Positions 30,380-39,903 are shown, counted from the first letter of the stretch. The stretch: DNA of 64,000 nt from Streptomyces sp. TLI_171 (GCF_003610255.1 NZ_RAPS01000001.1:1054001-1118000); one strand, 5' to 3'. Made by a program: numbers and translations. Notes: a model not told the origin generated them from the sequence alone.

Positions 30380-31267
30380 TCAGCCGAACCGGCCGTTGAC
30401 GTAGTCGGCGGTGCGCGGGTCGACCGGGTCGGTGAACAGCCGCTCGGTGGGCCCGGCTTCGACGATCCGGCCGGGAGTGTCGTGCGAGGCGAGGAAGAAC
30501 GCGCAGGACTGCGAGACGCGTTGGGCCTGCTGCATGTTGTGGGTGACGATGACGATGGTGAGCCGGTGCCGCAGTTCGGCGATGGTCTCCTCGATGCGGC
30601 GGGTGGAGGTGGGGTCGAGCGCCGAGCAGGGCTCGTCCATCAGCAGGATCTCCGGGGAGACCGCCAGCGAGCGGGCGATGCACAGGCGCTGCTGCTGGCC
30701 GCCGGAGAGCGCGCCGCCGGGCGTGCCGAGGCGGCTGCTGACCTCGTTCCACAGGCCGGCCTGCCGGAGGCTCGACTCCACCAGGTGGTCGCGCTCCTCG
30801 CGGGTGGCCCTGAGGCCGGCCAGCTTCAGCCCGGACACCACGTTGTCGTACAGCGACATGGCGGGGAACGGGTTGGGCCGCTGGAAGACCATGCCGATCC
30901 GGCGGCGGACCTCGGCGGGGCGGCGGCCGGACGCGTACACGTCCTCGCCGTCGAGCAGCACCTCGCCGGCCAGCGCGGCGCCGCGCACCATCTCGTGCAT
31001 CCGGTTGAGGATCCGCAGGTAGGTGGACTTGCCGCAGCCGGACGGCCCGATCAGCGCGGTGATCTCGCCGGCCCGCATGCCGAGCGAGACGCGCTCCAGC
31101 ACCTTGCGCTGGCCGAACCAGGCGGTGACGTCGCGGGTCTCCAGGCCGGACAGCGCGCCGCCGGACGGGGCGTCGGTGCGCACCGGCGGCAGCGGAACGG
31201 TCGGCGGGTCGGCCGTGTCGGAACCGAACTTCTGGACGGGGATCGGAGGTTGAGCGGTCTCGGTCAT
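30380..31267 (-). CDS. pstB: Phosphate-type ABC importer ATPase (PstB)
   Basis: 295 residues from ATG 31267. Walker A GPSGCGKSTYLRILNR, signature LSGGQQQRLCIARSLA, Walker B ILLMDEPCSALD and the PstB region PNPFPAMSLYDNVVSGLKLA are all present. The N-terminal ~45 residues are a proline-rich extension before the ATPase domain (ETRDVTAWFG). It energises the PstC/PstA channel. Unusually, it is the last gene of the locus and is separated from pstA by a binding-protein gene and a sortase-like gene. Confidence 0.93.
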   Translation of the reverse strand: MTETAQPPIPVQKFGSDTADPPTVPLPPVRTDAPSGGALSGLETRDVTAWFGQRKVLERVSLGMRAGEITALIGPSGCGKSTYLRILNRMHEMVRGAALAGEVLLDGEDVYASGRRPAEVRRRIGMVFQRPNPFPAMSLYDNVVSGLKLAGLRATREERDHLVESSLRQAGLWNEVSSRLGTPGGALSGGQQQRLCIARSLAVSPEILLMDEPCSALDPTSTRRIEETIAELRHRLTIVIVTHNMQQAQRVSQSCAFFLASHDTPGRIVEAGPTERLFTDPVDPRTADYVNGRFG

Positions 31268-31338
31268 CGGTGGGCGGTCCTTTCCGGCCTTTCCGGCGGG
31301 CGTGCGGTGGAGCGGGCTCGGTGCGTCGGCACGGCGGG

Positions 31339-32238
31339 TCAGTAGACGTTGGGCAGCAGGGCGGCGGCGTTCTCGTACACCGACCAGAGCAGCGCCGCGG
31401 CCACCGGGGCGAAGCACAGGTAGGCGGCCGAGCGCCGCCAGCGGCGGGCCGTCAGCACGGCTCCGACCACGGCGATCAGCAGGGCCAGCGACCAGAGTTG
31501 GAGCGCCGGCAGGGCGTTCTTGTCGGCGGCCAGCGCCTTGTCGGTGGCGCCGGCGGCGGGCCGGCGGGCGCCGACCGGCTGCGGGTCGCCGTCCAGCCGG
31601 GCGCCGACCAGCACGGTGCTGGTCGGGATCCAGTCGGAGTCGCCGGTGACCAGCACCAGCCGGTTGGGCGCGCTGTCCTGGATCGGGTGCGCGCCGTCGC
31701 CGTACGCGTTGACGGTGTAGTGGAAGCTGCCCTGGCCGGTGGTGACGTCGATGCCGTCGCCGACCTTGAGCCCGGTCAGGCCCGCGAACGGCGCGCCGAA
31801 CGCGGTGGAGCGGCCGAACAGCACGGCCACACCGGGCTGTCCCGGGAAGACGGTGTCGCGCCGGTGGCCCGGGCCGCGCATCAGGTCACGGCCGCTGGTG
31901 CCCTCCACCACCACGGCCCGGTGCAGGCCGAGCGCCGGGATGTCGAGGACGGCCATCGGCGCGCCGTCGCCCGTCGGCCCGGTCGGCGCGTCGGCCCGGC
32001 CCAGCTGGTCGCGCAGCGTGGCGTAGGCGGTGGACTGGTGGCGGGCCTCCTGCAGACCGGACAGCGCCAGCAGGTAGCCGGCGAAGCCCAGCAGCAGCAC
32101 GGCGGCCAGGGTCACCGACCAGGCCGCGGCCAGCAGCGGTCGCCGCCCCGGCCGGGCCGCCGCCGCGCCGCTGTCGGGCTCCGTCTCCTTCTGCTCCGGC
32201 CCGGGGGTCGACGGCCGCTCGACGGCGGGGGCGGTCAT
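31339..32238 (-). CDS. Class E sortase-like protein lacking the catalytic His, Cys and Arg
   Basis: 299 residues. A membrane segment at ~36-60 is followed by a sortase barrel: AVLDIPALGLHRAVVVEG, RGPGHRRDTVFPGQPG. Class E sortases then have a GHRTTYGAPF-like segment with catalytic His; here it is GRSTAFGAPF (Arg143). The catalytic Cys segment, normally LTLTTC, is LVLVTGDSD (Gly199), and the following Arg is replaced within IPTSTVL. Two or three more membrane segments follow at ~236-283. All three catalytic residues are thus absent, so it cannot be a transpeptidase by the known mechanism. It lies between a membrane-anchored PstS-like gene and pstB, and may act as a scaffold for the transporter complex (inference). 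Confidence 0.8.
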   Translation of the reverse strand: MTAPAVERPSTPGPEQKETEPDSGAAAARPGRRPLLAAAWSVTLAAVLLLGFAGYLLALSGLQEARHQSTAYATLRDQLGRADAPTGPTGDGAPMAVLDIPALGLHRAVVVEGTSGRDLMRGPGHRRDTVFPGQPGVAVLFGRSTAFGAPFAGLTGLKVGDGIDVTTGQGSFHYTVNAYGDGAHPIQDSAPNRLVLVTGDSDWIPTSTVLVGARLDGDPQPVGARRPAAGATDKALAADKNALPALQLWSLALLIAVVGAVLTARRWRRSAAYLCFAPVAAALLWSVYENAAALLPNVY

Positions 32239-32284
32239 CTCTGCTCCTCGGGTGCGGGGCCTGCGGTCGGAATGGTCGCGCGGA

Positions 32285-34012
32285 TCACCGGGCGCCTCCG
32301 GCGGTGTCGCGGCGGCGCCACCAGGCGACCAGCAGCGGCGGGACGGTGACCACGCCGAGCAGTTCGATCGCGGTGAGGGTGGACAGCAGCCAGTCCTGCG
32401 GGCGGCCGCCGAGCGCGACGACGGTGCCGGGCGCGTTGCCGCCGCCGGCCGAGCCGCCGCCGACGGAGCCGGCGTCGACCGACTCACCGGTCTGCGGGTC
32501 GATCACCTGCCCGCCGCCGTCAACCGTCCCGGCGGCCGCCGTCCCGCCCGAACCACCGCCGCCAGTACCGCCGTTGCCGCCTCCGGTGCTGCTGCCGGCG
32601 GAGCCGCCGGCAGCAGCACCGCCGGTGCCCGAGCCGGTCCGCACGGCCTGGCCGTTCTGCACCGTGCAGTCCAGCGGGCTGCCCTTGCGGTCGCACGGGC
32701 TGGGCTGCGGCGCGCTCTTGAGCACGGTCAGCTCACCGGCCGGGTTGAACGTCGGGTTGGGGCAGTTGGAGAGCGAGTTCGGGTCGACCGGGCTGGCGTT
32801 GCCCGGGATGTGCTGGGTCTGCAGCAGCCCGCCGCGGACCAGGTTGCGCGGGATCGGCGAGTAGCCGAGGTCGTCCGCCTCGCCCTGCCCGGCGCACAGC
32901 ACGTAGGCGAGGTAGCGGCTGAGCGCACTGCCCTTCGCGTCGTTGAAGCGCGGCGGCACCGGCAGCGCGGCGTTGGCCCGCGGCACGATCAGGTAGCTGT
33001 ACGAGGAGATGGGGTAGGAGCGCGGGTCGTTGTTGGCGTAGACCCCGTCGAGGTTCTGCTGCAGGTAGTTCGGGTCGTCGGGCGAGGTGCTGTCGTCGAC
33101 GCCGCGGATCTTCGCCGCGGTCAGCGCCACCGCCACGTTGGACGCGGTCGGCAGGCTGTAGTACCCGGCCGGGTTGAGCACCTTGACGACGGGCCAGTTG
33201 GCGCGCTTGGCGAACGCGTACTCGTCGTAGCCGATCGCGCCGATGCCGGTCGGCGACTGGATGTAGCCCGCGACCACGTCGGAGCCGTTCTGCGCGGTCA
33301 TCCGGCCCGACTGCGGGAAGAACTCGGTGTAGTCCCCGCAGGTGACGCCGTTGACCTGGGTGCAGTACGCGTCCCACTCGCTCTTGTGGGTGTGTTCCAT
33401 CCAGCGGGTGAACTGGGCGGTGGCGCCGGAGCCGTCGGAGCGGATCACCGGGGTGATCGGGATCTTCGGCAGGGCGCGCCCGTAGTCGGCGGTGATCTTC
33501 GGGTCGTCCCAGGAGGTGATCTTGTTGGTGAAGATGCCGACCACGGTGTCGGTGGACAGCCGCAGGTCGGTGATCTTCTTGCCGCCGAGTTCCAGGTGGT
33601 ACATCAGCGCGGTGCCGCCGGCCGTGATCGGCACGTACGAGTAGCCGTACACCGGGCGCTCGTGCCCGCCCTGGCCGGTGCCCGCCTGGCCCGCGCCGAC
33701 ACCCGTGTCGTCCACCGTCCGGAACGGCACGTCGGAGGCGGTGAAGTCGTCCTGGCCGGCGTTCCACTGGACGCGACCGGCCGCCGATCCCACCGGGTTG
33801 AAGTCGATCTCGATGCCCATCGGGCCGACGTCGCGTCGCCACTGGTCGATCGCCGGGCCGGCCCAGCTGGAGCCGTCCGCGTTCAGCGAGGTGGAGGCGT
33901 GCGCGGGGGCCGCGGTGAGCAGCACGGTGGGCAGGGCCAGCGCGGCGGCGAGCACCGCCGACGCGAGGTGACGGAGTCGCACGGAACGCATCTTCCTTCT
34001 CTGACGGCTCAT
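32285..34012 (-). CDS. Membrane-anchored PstS-like binding protein
   Basis: 575 residues from ATG 34012; its start overlaps the pstA stop (TGATG). A signal peptide (HLASAVLAAALALPTVLLTA) precedes a PstS-type domain with NADGSSWAGPAIDQWRRDV, DFTASDVPFR, VPITAGGTALMYHL, and RSDGSGATAQFTRWM, which match the loops that hold phosphate in PstS. A cysteine-containing segment and a ~60-residue Gly/Ser-rich linker lead to a C-terminal membrane helix (~540-560) and a WWRRR stop. Ordinary PstS in Gram-positives is a lipoprotein, so C-terminal anchoring is atypical. The likely ligand is phosphate or a phosphorylated compound. Confidence 0.85.
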   Translation of the reverse strand: MSRQRRKMRSVRLRHLASAVLAAALALPTVLLTAAPAHASTSLNADGSSWAGPAIDQWRRDVGPMGIEIDFNPVGSAAGRVQWNAGQDDFTASDVPFRTVDDTGVGAGQAGTGQGGHERPVYGYSYVPITAGGTALMYHLELGGKKITDLRLSTDTVVGIFTNKITSWDDPKITADYGRALPKIPITPVIRSDGSGATAQFTRWMEHTHKSEWDAYCTQVNGVTCGDYTEFFPQSGRMTAQNGSDVVAGYIQSPTGIGAIGYDEYAFAKRANWPVVKVLNPAGYYSLPTASNVAVALTAAKIRGVDDSTSPDDPNYLQQNLDGVYANNDPRSYPISSYSYLIVPRANAALPVPPRFNDAKGSALSRYLAYVLCAGQGEADDLGYSPIPRNLVRGGLLQTQHIPGNASPVDPNSLSNCPNPTFNPAGELTVLKSAPQPSPCDRKGSPLDCTVQNGQAVRTGSGTGGAAAGGSAGSSTGGGNGGTGGGGSGGTAAAGTVDGGGQVIDPQTGESVDAGSVGGGSAGGGNAPGTVVALGGRPQDWLLSTLTAIELLGVVTVPPLLVAWWRRRDTAGGAR

Positions 34013-35202
34013 CAGTTCTCCACTGTCGGAGCGGTCCTGGGCACGGTGACGGGGGTGCGGGGCGACCGCAGCGGGCGGCGGGTGGGCCGGTCCACCGGGG
34101 TGCGGTGGCGGCCGAGGACGCGGGCGGTGACGAACAGCACCAGCACCACGGCCATCAGGGTCAGGCCGCCGGCGAACGCCCGGGCGACCATCTCGGGGTA
34201 GGGCTGCTTGACGTAGTTCCAGATGTACAGCGGCAGGCTGGCCTGGTTGCCGTGCAGCGGGTCGAGGTTCATCCGGGTGGTGAAGCCCGCGGTCAGCAGC
34301 ACCGGTGAGGTCTCGCCGACGCCGCGCGCCATGCCGAGCACCACGGCGGTGGTCAGGCCGGGCCGGGCGGTGGGCAGCACCACGTGCCACACGGTGCGCC
34401 ACTGGCCGGCGCCGAGCGCGTAGGAGGCTTCCTTGAGGGTGCCGGGGACGAGCCGGACCACCACCTCGGCGGCGCGGGTGACGATCGGCGTCATCATCAC
34501 GGTCAGCGCCAGCGAGGCGGCCAAGCCGCTCTTCTCCGCGCCGAAGGTGAGGATCACCACGCCGAGGACGAACAGGCCGGCCACGATCGAGGGCAGCGCG
34601 GTCATCGCCTCCACCAGCACCCGGACGGGCTTGACGATCCGGGCGCCGCGCCGGGTGGCGCCGGCCTCGACCAGGAACACGGCGGTGAGGATGCCGAGCG
34701 GCACCGAGAACAGCGTGGCCAGGCCCAGCTGTTCGAGCGAGCCGACCACGGCGTGCACGCAGCCGCCGGAGGTGATCGGCGACAGCGGAGCGGTGGTGCG
34801 CATGGTCTCGGTGAAGAAGTTCCAGTGCCGGGCGGCGTCGAAGCCGCGCACCGCCACGTAGCCGATCTGGTCGACGATGACGGCGGTCACCAGCAGCCCG
34901 GAACTCCACGCCAGTGCGGTGGCCAGGCGCTCACGGACCGTCAGGGCGTCCCACTGGAGCCGGCCGGCGACGGTGTACAGGGTCAGGAACAGCAGGTACC
35001 AGCAGAGCAGGAACCCGAACGCGCCGCTGAACGGCAGGACCCGCTCGTAGAGCACCCAGTCCAGGCCGAGCGAGCCGGCGCCCGCGCCCAGCATGGTGAG
35101 GATCTCCTCGCGGGTGGTGCCGCCGAGCCTGATCCGCTTCTGCTCGGGGAGTTCGGCGGGGCCGGGCGGTGCGACGGCGGCCGAGGGAGTGGTGGTGGAC
35201 AT
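34012..35202 (-). CDS. pstA: Phosphate-type ABC permease (PstA)
   Basis: 396 residues from ATG 35202. The N-terminal ~100 residues add one or two extra membrane segments before the standard six-helix permease. Characteristic parts are SLEQLGLATLFSVPLGILTA, VEAMTALPSIVAGLFVLGV and the EAA-type loop LKEASYALGAGQWRTVWHVV. It forms the channel with PstC. The stop overlaps the start of the anchored binding protein. Confidence 0.92.
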   Translation of the reverse strand: MSTTTPSAAVAPPGPAELPEQKRIRLGGTTREEILTMLGAGAGSLGLDWVLYERVLPFSGAFGFLLCWYLLFLTLYTVAGRLQWDALTVRERLATALAWSSGLLVTAVIVDQIGYVAVRGFDAARHWNFFTETMRTTAPLSPITSGGCVHAVVGSLEQLGLATLFSVPLGILTAVFLVEAGATRRGARIVKPVRVLVEAMTALPSIVAGLFVLGVVILTFGAEKSGLAASLALTVMMTPIVTRAAEVVVRLVPGTLKEASYALGAGQWRTVWHVVLPTARPGLTTAVVLGMARGVGETSPVLLTAGFTTRMNLDPLHGNQASLPLYIWNYVKQPYPEMVARAFAGGLTLMAVVLVLFVTARVLGRHRTPVDRPTRRPLRSPRTPVTVPRTAPTVEN

Positions 35203-35215
35203 CGGTGGCCTCCGG

Positions 35216-36232
35216 TCAGTCCGAGGTCGAGGCGCCGGACCGGGACCGGCTGATGACGAACCCGGCGGCCACGTTGACCAGCAGGGTGAGGGTGAACAGC
35301 ACCAGGCCGGCGGCCATCAGCGCGGACAGCGACAGGCTGTCGGACTCGCTGAAGCGCAGCGCGATCAGCGCGGAGATCGAGCCGCCGCCGTTCTCCAGCA
35401 CGTGCCAGGACACCCGGAACACCGGCGAGATGATCAGCGCGACGGCGATGGTCTCGCCCATCGCCCGGCCGAAGCCGAGCATCACGGCGCCGATCATGCC
35501 GCCGCGGCCGAACGGCAGGACCACGGTGCGCACCATGCCCCAGCGGGTGGAGCCGAGCGCGTACGCGCCCTCGCGCTCACCGGCCGGCGCCTGCGAGAAC
35601 ACCTCGCGGCTGAGCGAGGTGATGATCGGGATGATCATCAGGGAGACCACGGTGCCGGCGATGAACGTCGAGGAGGTGTACGAGGTCGGGGTGTCGCCGA
35701 TCCGCACGTCGAGGAACGGCAGCGCCCCGCCGAGGTGGTTGGCCAGCCAGCGCGCCGGGCCGACGATCTGCGGCTGCAGGAAGAACAGGCCCCACAGCCC
35801 GTACACGATGCTGGGGATCGCCGCCATCAGGTCGACCAGCGAGATCAGCGCGGGCCGCAGCCGGACCGGCGCGTACTCCGAGATGAACAGCGCGGCGGTC
35901 AGCGCCACGGGCACCGCGATGCACAGCGCGATGACGGCGATCATGATGCCGTTGGGCAGCACCGCGGCGATGCCGAACGCGTGCGCCGCGGTCCGCCAGT
36001 TCTGCTCGGTGAGGAAGGACCAGCCGACGGCGCGCAGCGCCTCGGTGCCGCGCAGCAGCAGGAAGAAGGCGATCAGGCCCATCATCACGAACACCGACAG
36101 TCCGGCGGCGCGCAGGACGCCGCGGAAGACCTTGTCGGTGGGCGAGGCGGGTGCGTCGATCGGGCGGGGCCGGTCGAGGTCGGGCGTCGGCGGTGGGACC
36201 CGGGTGTCCGTCGGCTGGACGGCGGCTGTCAT
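35216..36232 (-). CDS. pstC: Phosphate-type ABC permease (PstC)
   Basis: 338 residues from ATG 36232, with the PstC landmarks FLTEQNWRTAAHAFGIAAVL, ISEYAPVRLRPALISLVDLM, AAIPSIVYGLWGLFFL, and the EAA-type loop REGAYALGSTRWGMVRTVVL. Six membrane segments. The gap to pstA is 13 bases, so the two are co-transcribed. Confidence 0.93.
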   Translation of the reverse strand: MTAAVQPTDTRVPPPTPDLDRPRPIDAPASPTDKVFRGVLRAAGLSVFVMMGLIAFFLLLRGTEALRAVGWSFLTEQNWRTAAHAFGIAAVLPNGIMIAVIALCIAVPVALTAALFISEYAPVRLRPALISLVDLMAAIPSIVYGLWGLFFLQPQIVGPARWLANHLGGALPFLDVRIGDTPTSYTSSTFIAGTVVSLMIIPIITSLSREVFSQAPAGEREGAYALGSTRWGMVRTVVLPFGRGGMIGAVMLGFGRAMGETIAVALIISPVFRVSWHVLENGGGSISALIALRFSESDSLSLSALMAAGLVLFTLTLLVNVAAGFVISRSRSGASTSD

Positions 36233-36319
36233 GGTGTCAACTCTCCGCGCGGTGGGGGTTCCGGTGGTCGGACGGTGGACGTCGGACGGGCGCTCGGGGC
36301 GCCCGTCCGGCGGGGCGGG

Positions 36320-38872
36320 TCAGCGGTCGCGGCGAAGCAGCCGCGACCAGAACCGCCCGGTGCCGCGGCGGAGGTTCGCCCCGGCGGCGGTGCCGCCGAG
36401 GAACAGCGCCGCGGGGCCGCCGACCAGCAGGACGGCGCCGGTGGCGAGGATCACGGGCAGCAGCAGCCGGGCCATTCCGGCCCGGTCCGCCGCGGCCTGG
36501 CCGACGGCGGCCGCACCGAGCGTGGGCGAGGCGCTGCCGCTCGGCCTGGCTCCGGAGGCGGCCTGACCGCCCGCGGCGCCGGAGCCGGCGCCGGTGCTGC
36601 CGGAGCCGCCGTCGAGGAGGCCGCCGGTGGTGCCGGAGCCACCGCCGCCCGGGTTGCCGCCGGCGCCGCCCCCGGTGCTGCTCCCGCCGCCGGTGCCGCC
36701 GCTCCCGCCGCTCCCGCCGCCGTCGGCACCCGGGTCGGCGGACTGGCCCGGCGTGGCGCCGTCCTGGGCGGCGACGTGGCCGGCGGCGGCCGTCGCCCGG
36801 GCGATCTGGGTCTTGGTCAGACCGGCGTAGCCGACCGCGAGTTGGCCGGGCTTGCGGCCGTAGACCTGGCCCTTCGCCGGGTCGGTGACGGTCGCCACGA
36901 ACCGGCTCACCGCCTCGGCCTTGGCCCGGTCCAGCCCCTCGGTGGGCAGCATCGCGTACTGCACCATGGTGAGCGGGTACGCGGCGGCGTCCTTCGCGTA
37001 GGCCGAGTCGCCGTCGTCGTACGGCAGGTGCTGGGTGCCGGTGGCCTCGTCGTACGGCATGTCCCGCACGGCCGCCTGCATGGAGGTGATCGTGGGAGTG
37101 GTGAACCCGCCGGCGGGGTTGGGCAGTTCGGCCTCGGGCAGGCTCATCGCCTGCGCGTCGCCGGAGTCCATGATCGCGAACATCGCCCGCTGACCGCTGA
37201 CCATGGTGAGGCACTTGTCGTGCTGGCCGCTGGAGCCGACGACCGGGTTCAGGCAGGACAGCCGGTACTCCAGGGTCATCCGCAGCACCTGGCCGAGGCC
37301 GGCGAGCACGGGGTTCCACTCGTACTGCTTGTGGTTGTTCGTGCCGGAGAAGTCCCGTGCCTGGAAGACGTCGACGGGGTAGCCGGAGAAGGCGGACGGC
37401 AGGTACTTCGTGTTGAGGTGCGTGCCCCACGGATCGGGGGCGCCCTGCAGGAACTGCGCGGCGTCCGGGTCCGCCACGATCCACTCGGTCAGCCGGTGCA
37501 CCAGGTCGGTGGTCCCGCCGACCACCACGGGGACGGTGTTCGCGGAGTTGTTGCAGGACGGCCAGGCCACGCCGGTCGCGATGTCGGCGTTGAGCCGGCG
37601 GAACTCCTGGTCGTCGAACAGGCAGATCGGGTTGCCCTTGACGCTCTCGGTGTCGTCCGCCGTCCAGTGCAGGTAGGTCTGGGTCAGCATCTTCGCCAGC
37701 AGGCGCTGGTTGAGCCGCACCCGGCGGATCTGCCGGTGGCTCGCCCCGTCGTCGAGGACGAAGACCACCGAGATCGCACTGTTGGCCAGCGGCGCGTACA
37801 CGTAGGGGCGGGTCGGCGGGTTGCCGTCCGCGATCGAGGTGAGCGCGATGTCCGCCCCCGCCCTGCGCAGGAAGGACCCGCGCGCCTGCGGTTCGCCGTT
37901 GCCGACGGAGTACTGCACGGTCAGCGGCTCGGACCCCCGGCAGATGCCCGCGCGCCACTGCTGCACGGCCCGGTCGGCCATCTCCAGCCCGACGGCCGAG
38001 AACGCGGCGCCGCCGGCCGGACAGGCGTCGGGGGTCGGCGCGAAGTCGAGCGGAACGGTGATGTGGCGCGCCCACGCGCAGGCCTCGCCGCTCCAGGCCA
38101 CCGGGCCGTCACCGAGCATGTTGCGGTAGAGGGTGGCGTCGGTGGCGGTGTCGAAGAAGGTGTCCGCGTCCGGGGAGTGGTCGTCGCAGTCGATGTGCGA
38201 GTCCGGGTACGAGTAGGCGCCGATCGGGTCGCCGCCGTAGTTCGGCTCCACCACGAGCGAGCACTTGTGGGTGGGGTCGCAGCCGAGCGTCTGGCTCTGC
38301 TGGGCGGTCCACAGCTCGATGTCCGCCTCGCCGCTGCCGTCCGGCCGGGTGGCCGCGATCGCCATGTTCGACGGGAACTCGGGCGTCGTGATGCCACCGG
38401 CCGGTGCGGGCTGCAGGAAGCCCTTCGCCGGATCCGCGCCGTAGAGGCTGGACCCGTAGCAGTCGGTGACGGACGGGTTCTCGCCGCGGCACTGGTAGAT
38501 CCGCACCGCGTAGTGGGCGTTGGTGTCGATCTGACCGGCGCCGTTGTGCGGGTTGATCACGATGTCCACCGGGGCGCCGAACACGTCGACGGTCGGGGTG
38601 AACCCGGTCCAACTGACGTGGACCACCTGGTTGCTGAGATCCGTGGTCTGGGAGACCGTGATGGTCCCGTTCGGCCCCTCGGTCCAGTCGGCGGGGTTCC
38701 ACCGCGCCGGGCCCGGCACGGTCGTGCCCGACGCCGCCTGCGCGGGCTGGACACCGGGGCCGCCGAGCGGCAGGAACACCACCGCGGCGGCCACCGCCCA
38801 GGCCAGCACGGCCGCCAGGTAGGCCTTCAACGGACGTGATCCGGCTCTCGGCCCTGACGGGCGGATTCTCAT
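36320..38872 (-). CDS. Large membrane-anchored PstS-like binding protein
   Basis: 850 residues from ATG 38872, with GGAGG 8 bases upstream. A signal peptide (AYLAAVLAWAVAAAVVFLPL) is followed by a long extracellular part with many cysteines (CRGENPSVTDC, CDPTHKC, CDDHSPDAD). A PstS-like half follows around residues 330-650, shown by QQWRAGICRGSEPLTVQYSV, ITSMQAAVRDMPY and a VQYAMLPTEG segment. A Gly/Ser-rich linker of ~90 residues and a C-terminal membrane helix (MARLLLPVILATGAVLLVGG) with a basic tail complete it. The N-terminal ~300 residues match no family I recognise. It is likely the surface receptor subunit working with PstCAB, but this is inferred from position. Confidence 0.7.
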   Translation of the reverse strand: MRIRPSGPRAGSRPLKAYLAAVLAWAVAAAVVFLPLGGPGVQPAQAASGTTVPGPARWNPADWTEGPNGTITVSQTTDLSNQVVHVSWTGFTPTVDVFGAPVDIVINPHNGAGQIDTNAHYAVRIYQCRGENPSVTDCYGSSLYGADPAKGFLQPAPAGGITTPEFPSNMAIAATRPDGSGEADIELWTAQQSQTLGCDPTHKCSLVVEPNYGGDPIGAYSYPDSHIDCDDHSPDADTFFDTATDATLYRNMLGDGPVAWSGEACAWARHITVPLDFAPTPDACPAGGAAFSAVGLEMADRAVQQWRAGICRGSEPLTVQYSVGNGEPQARGSFLRRAGADIALTSIADGNPPTRPYVYAPLANSAISVVFVLDDGASHRQIRRVRLNQRLLAKMLTQTYLHWTADDTESVKGNPICLFDDQEFRRLNADIATGVAWPSCNNSANTVPVVVGGTTDLVHRLTEWIVADPDAAQFLQGAPDPWGTHLNTKYLPSAFSGYPVDVFQARDFSGTNNHKQYEWNPVLAGLGQVLRMTLEYRLSCLNPVVGSSGQHDKCLTMVSGQRAMFAIMDSGDAQAMSLPEAELPNPAGGFTTPTITSMQAAVRDMPYDEATGTQHLPYDDGDSAYAKDAAAYPLTMVQYAMLPTEGLDRAKAEAVSRFVATVTDPAKGQVYGRKPGQLAVGYAGLTKTQIARATAAAGHVAAQDGATPGQSADPGADGGGSGGSGGTGGGSSTGGGAGGNPGGGGSGTTGGLLDGGSGSTGAGSGAAGGQAASGARPSGSASPTLGAAAVGQAAADRAGMARLLLPVILATGAVLLVGGPAALFLGGTAAGANLRRGTGRFWSRLLRRDR

Positions 38873-39093
38873 CGGCGCAGCACCTCCGGCGACGGCGCAC
38901 CGGGCAGGCACGCACAGGTATCAGGGAGCGGAGCGGGCCGTTCGGCGGCTCCGACGATATTCGGCCAGTCGCGTCTGGCCGCTCGCTGGCCGTCAGGTGT
39001 ACGAGACCCCAATTGGTGCTCGAATCAAGGGAACTGGCGGGCCGTCAGCTGTGTGATCGCGCCCTGGACGGCTGCCGGGGGGACGGTGGGACG

Positions 39094-39129
39094 CGTACCG
39101 CCCGACCGGGGATCCGGTCGGGCGGTACG
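39094..39129. terminator. Terminator after the 194-residue secreted protein
   Basis: CGTACCGCCCGACCGG (39094-39109) pairs perfectly over 16 bp with 39114-39129 around the loop GGAT. It lies 39 bases past the stop of the minus-strand gene at 39169, within the 296-bp gap before the large binding-protein gene. Confidence 0.8.
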
Positions 39130-39168
39130 GGTGCGGCTGCTCGTGCGGCGGCGCCGGGCGCCGGGTCC

Positions 39169-39753
39169 TCAGGAGGCGGGGGTGAAGGTCACCGCGAAGG
39201 AGCCGACGCTCTGGCCCGCCGTGAAGAAGGAGGTGTGCAGCTTGCTGTCCAGGTACTGGGCGCCCGCGGCGTCCAGGACCAGCGAGTCGGCGGTCAGGTT
39301 CTGGGTGGCGCCGCTGTTGGTGACGCTGTTGCTGCCGGCCGGGTCGAACAGCGCGACGGTGGTGGAGGTGCCGTCGGCGACGCCGGTCACCGCCCAGGTG
39401 TCGATGGCGAAGGACAGCTCGTGGAAGGAGACCGCGCTGCCGGTCTTCGCGTCGACGAACAGCAGGCCGCCGCCGAGCTGGATGTTCCCGTAGAAGTCGC
39501 GCAGGCTGCCGGTGCCGTCCGTCACCGGGAAGCTCGCCGACAGGCCGGTGGTCGCGTCGTAGCCCGCGGTCGCGGTGGGCAGCGGCACGGCCACGATGCC
39601 GGCCTGGGCGGCCTGCTGGAAGAAGGCGTTGCTCTCGTGGATCACCGCGCTGCCGGTCGCCGGGGCGGCGGAGGCGGCGGTCGCGGAGGCGGCGGTGGCG
39701 ATGAGCGCGAGGCCGGCGGCCGCAGCGGCGATCCGGACGGGAAGACGGGACAT
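39169..39753 (-). CDS. Small secreted protein of unknown function in the pst-like locus
   Basis: 194 residues from ATG 39753, with AAGGAG 5 bases upstream. An Ala-rich signal peptide is cut near residue 30 (ASAAPATGSA). The mature part is ~165 residues of beta-rich sequence with no cysteine and no anchor (FYGNIQLGGGLLFVDAKTG, SFHELSFAIDTWAVTGV). I do not recognise a family. It lies between two secreted binding-protein-like genes and is followed by its own strong terminator, so it may be made at a different level from its neighbours. Confidence 0.75.
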   Translation of the reverse strand: MSRLPVRIAAAAAGLALIATAASATAASAAPATGSAVIHESNAFFQQAAQAGIVAVPLPTATAGYDATTGLSASFPVTDGTGSLRDFYGNIQLGGGLLFVDAKTGSAVSFHELSFAIDTWAVTGVADGTSTTVALFDPAGSNSVTNSGATQNLTADSLVLDAAGAQYLDSKLHTSFFTAGQSVGSFAVTFTPAS

Positions 39754-39836
39754 CGTGGCTCCTTCGGAGGGGTGCGTGGTACCCGGTGCTGGTCGAACCC
39801 TGCGCCGGTCGAACCCGGTGCAGGTGGCGCTACGGG

Positions 39837-39875
39837 CCGCCGCCCGTCCCGGCGGGTGCGCGGGACGGGCGGCGG
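39837..39875. terminator. Terminator after the first PstS-like gene
   Basis: CCGCCGCCCGTCCCG (39837-39851) pairs perfectly with 39861-39875 around a 9-base loop, 29 bases past the minus-strand stop at 39904. Confidence 0.75.
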
Positions 39876-39903
39876 TCGGTGCGGGACGGACCCGGAGGGT
39901 GCG

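Noticed and set aside
31339..32238. A functional class E sortase
   Set aside because: Arg143, Gly199 and IPTSTVL replace the catalytic His, Cys and Arg segments; no LPXTG/LAXTG-type substrate tail was seen in the neighbouring secreted proteins.
35093..38839. A very long plus-strand open frame opposite the pst-like genes
   Set aside because: Gln/Arg/Gly-rich shadow typical of the antisense of high-GC coding DNA; the minus-strand genes have motifs and ribosome sites.
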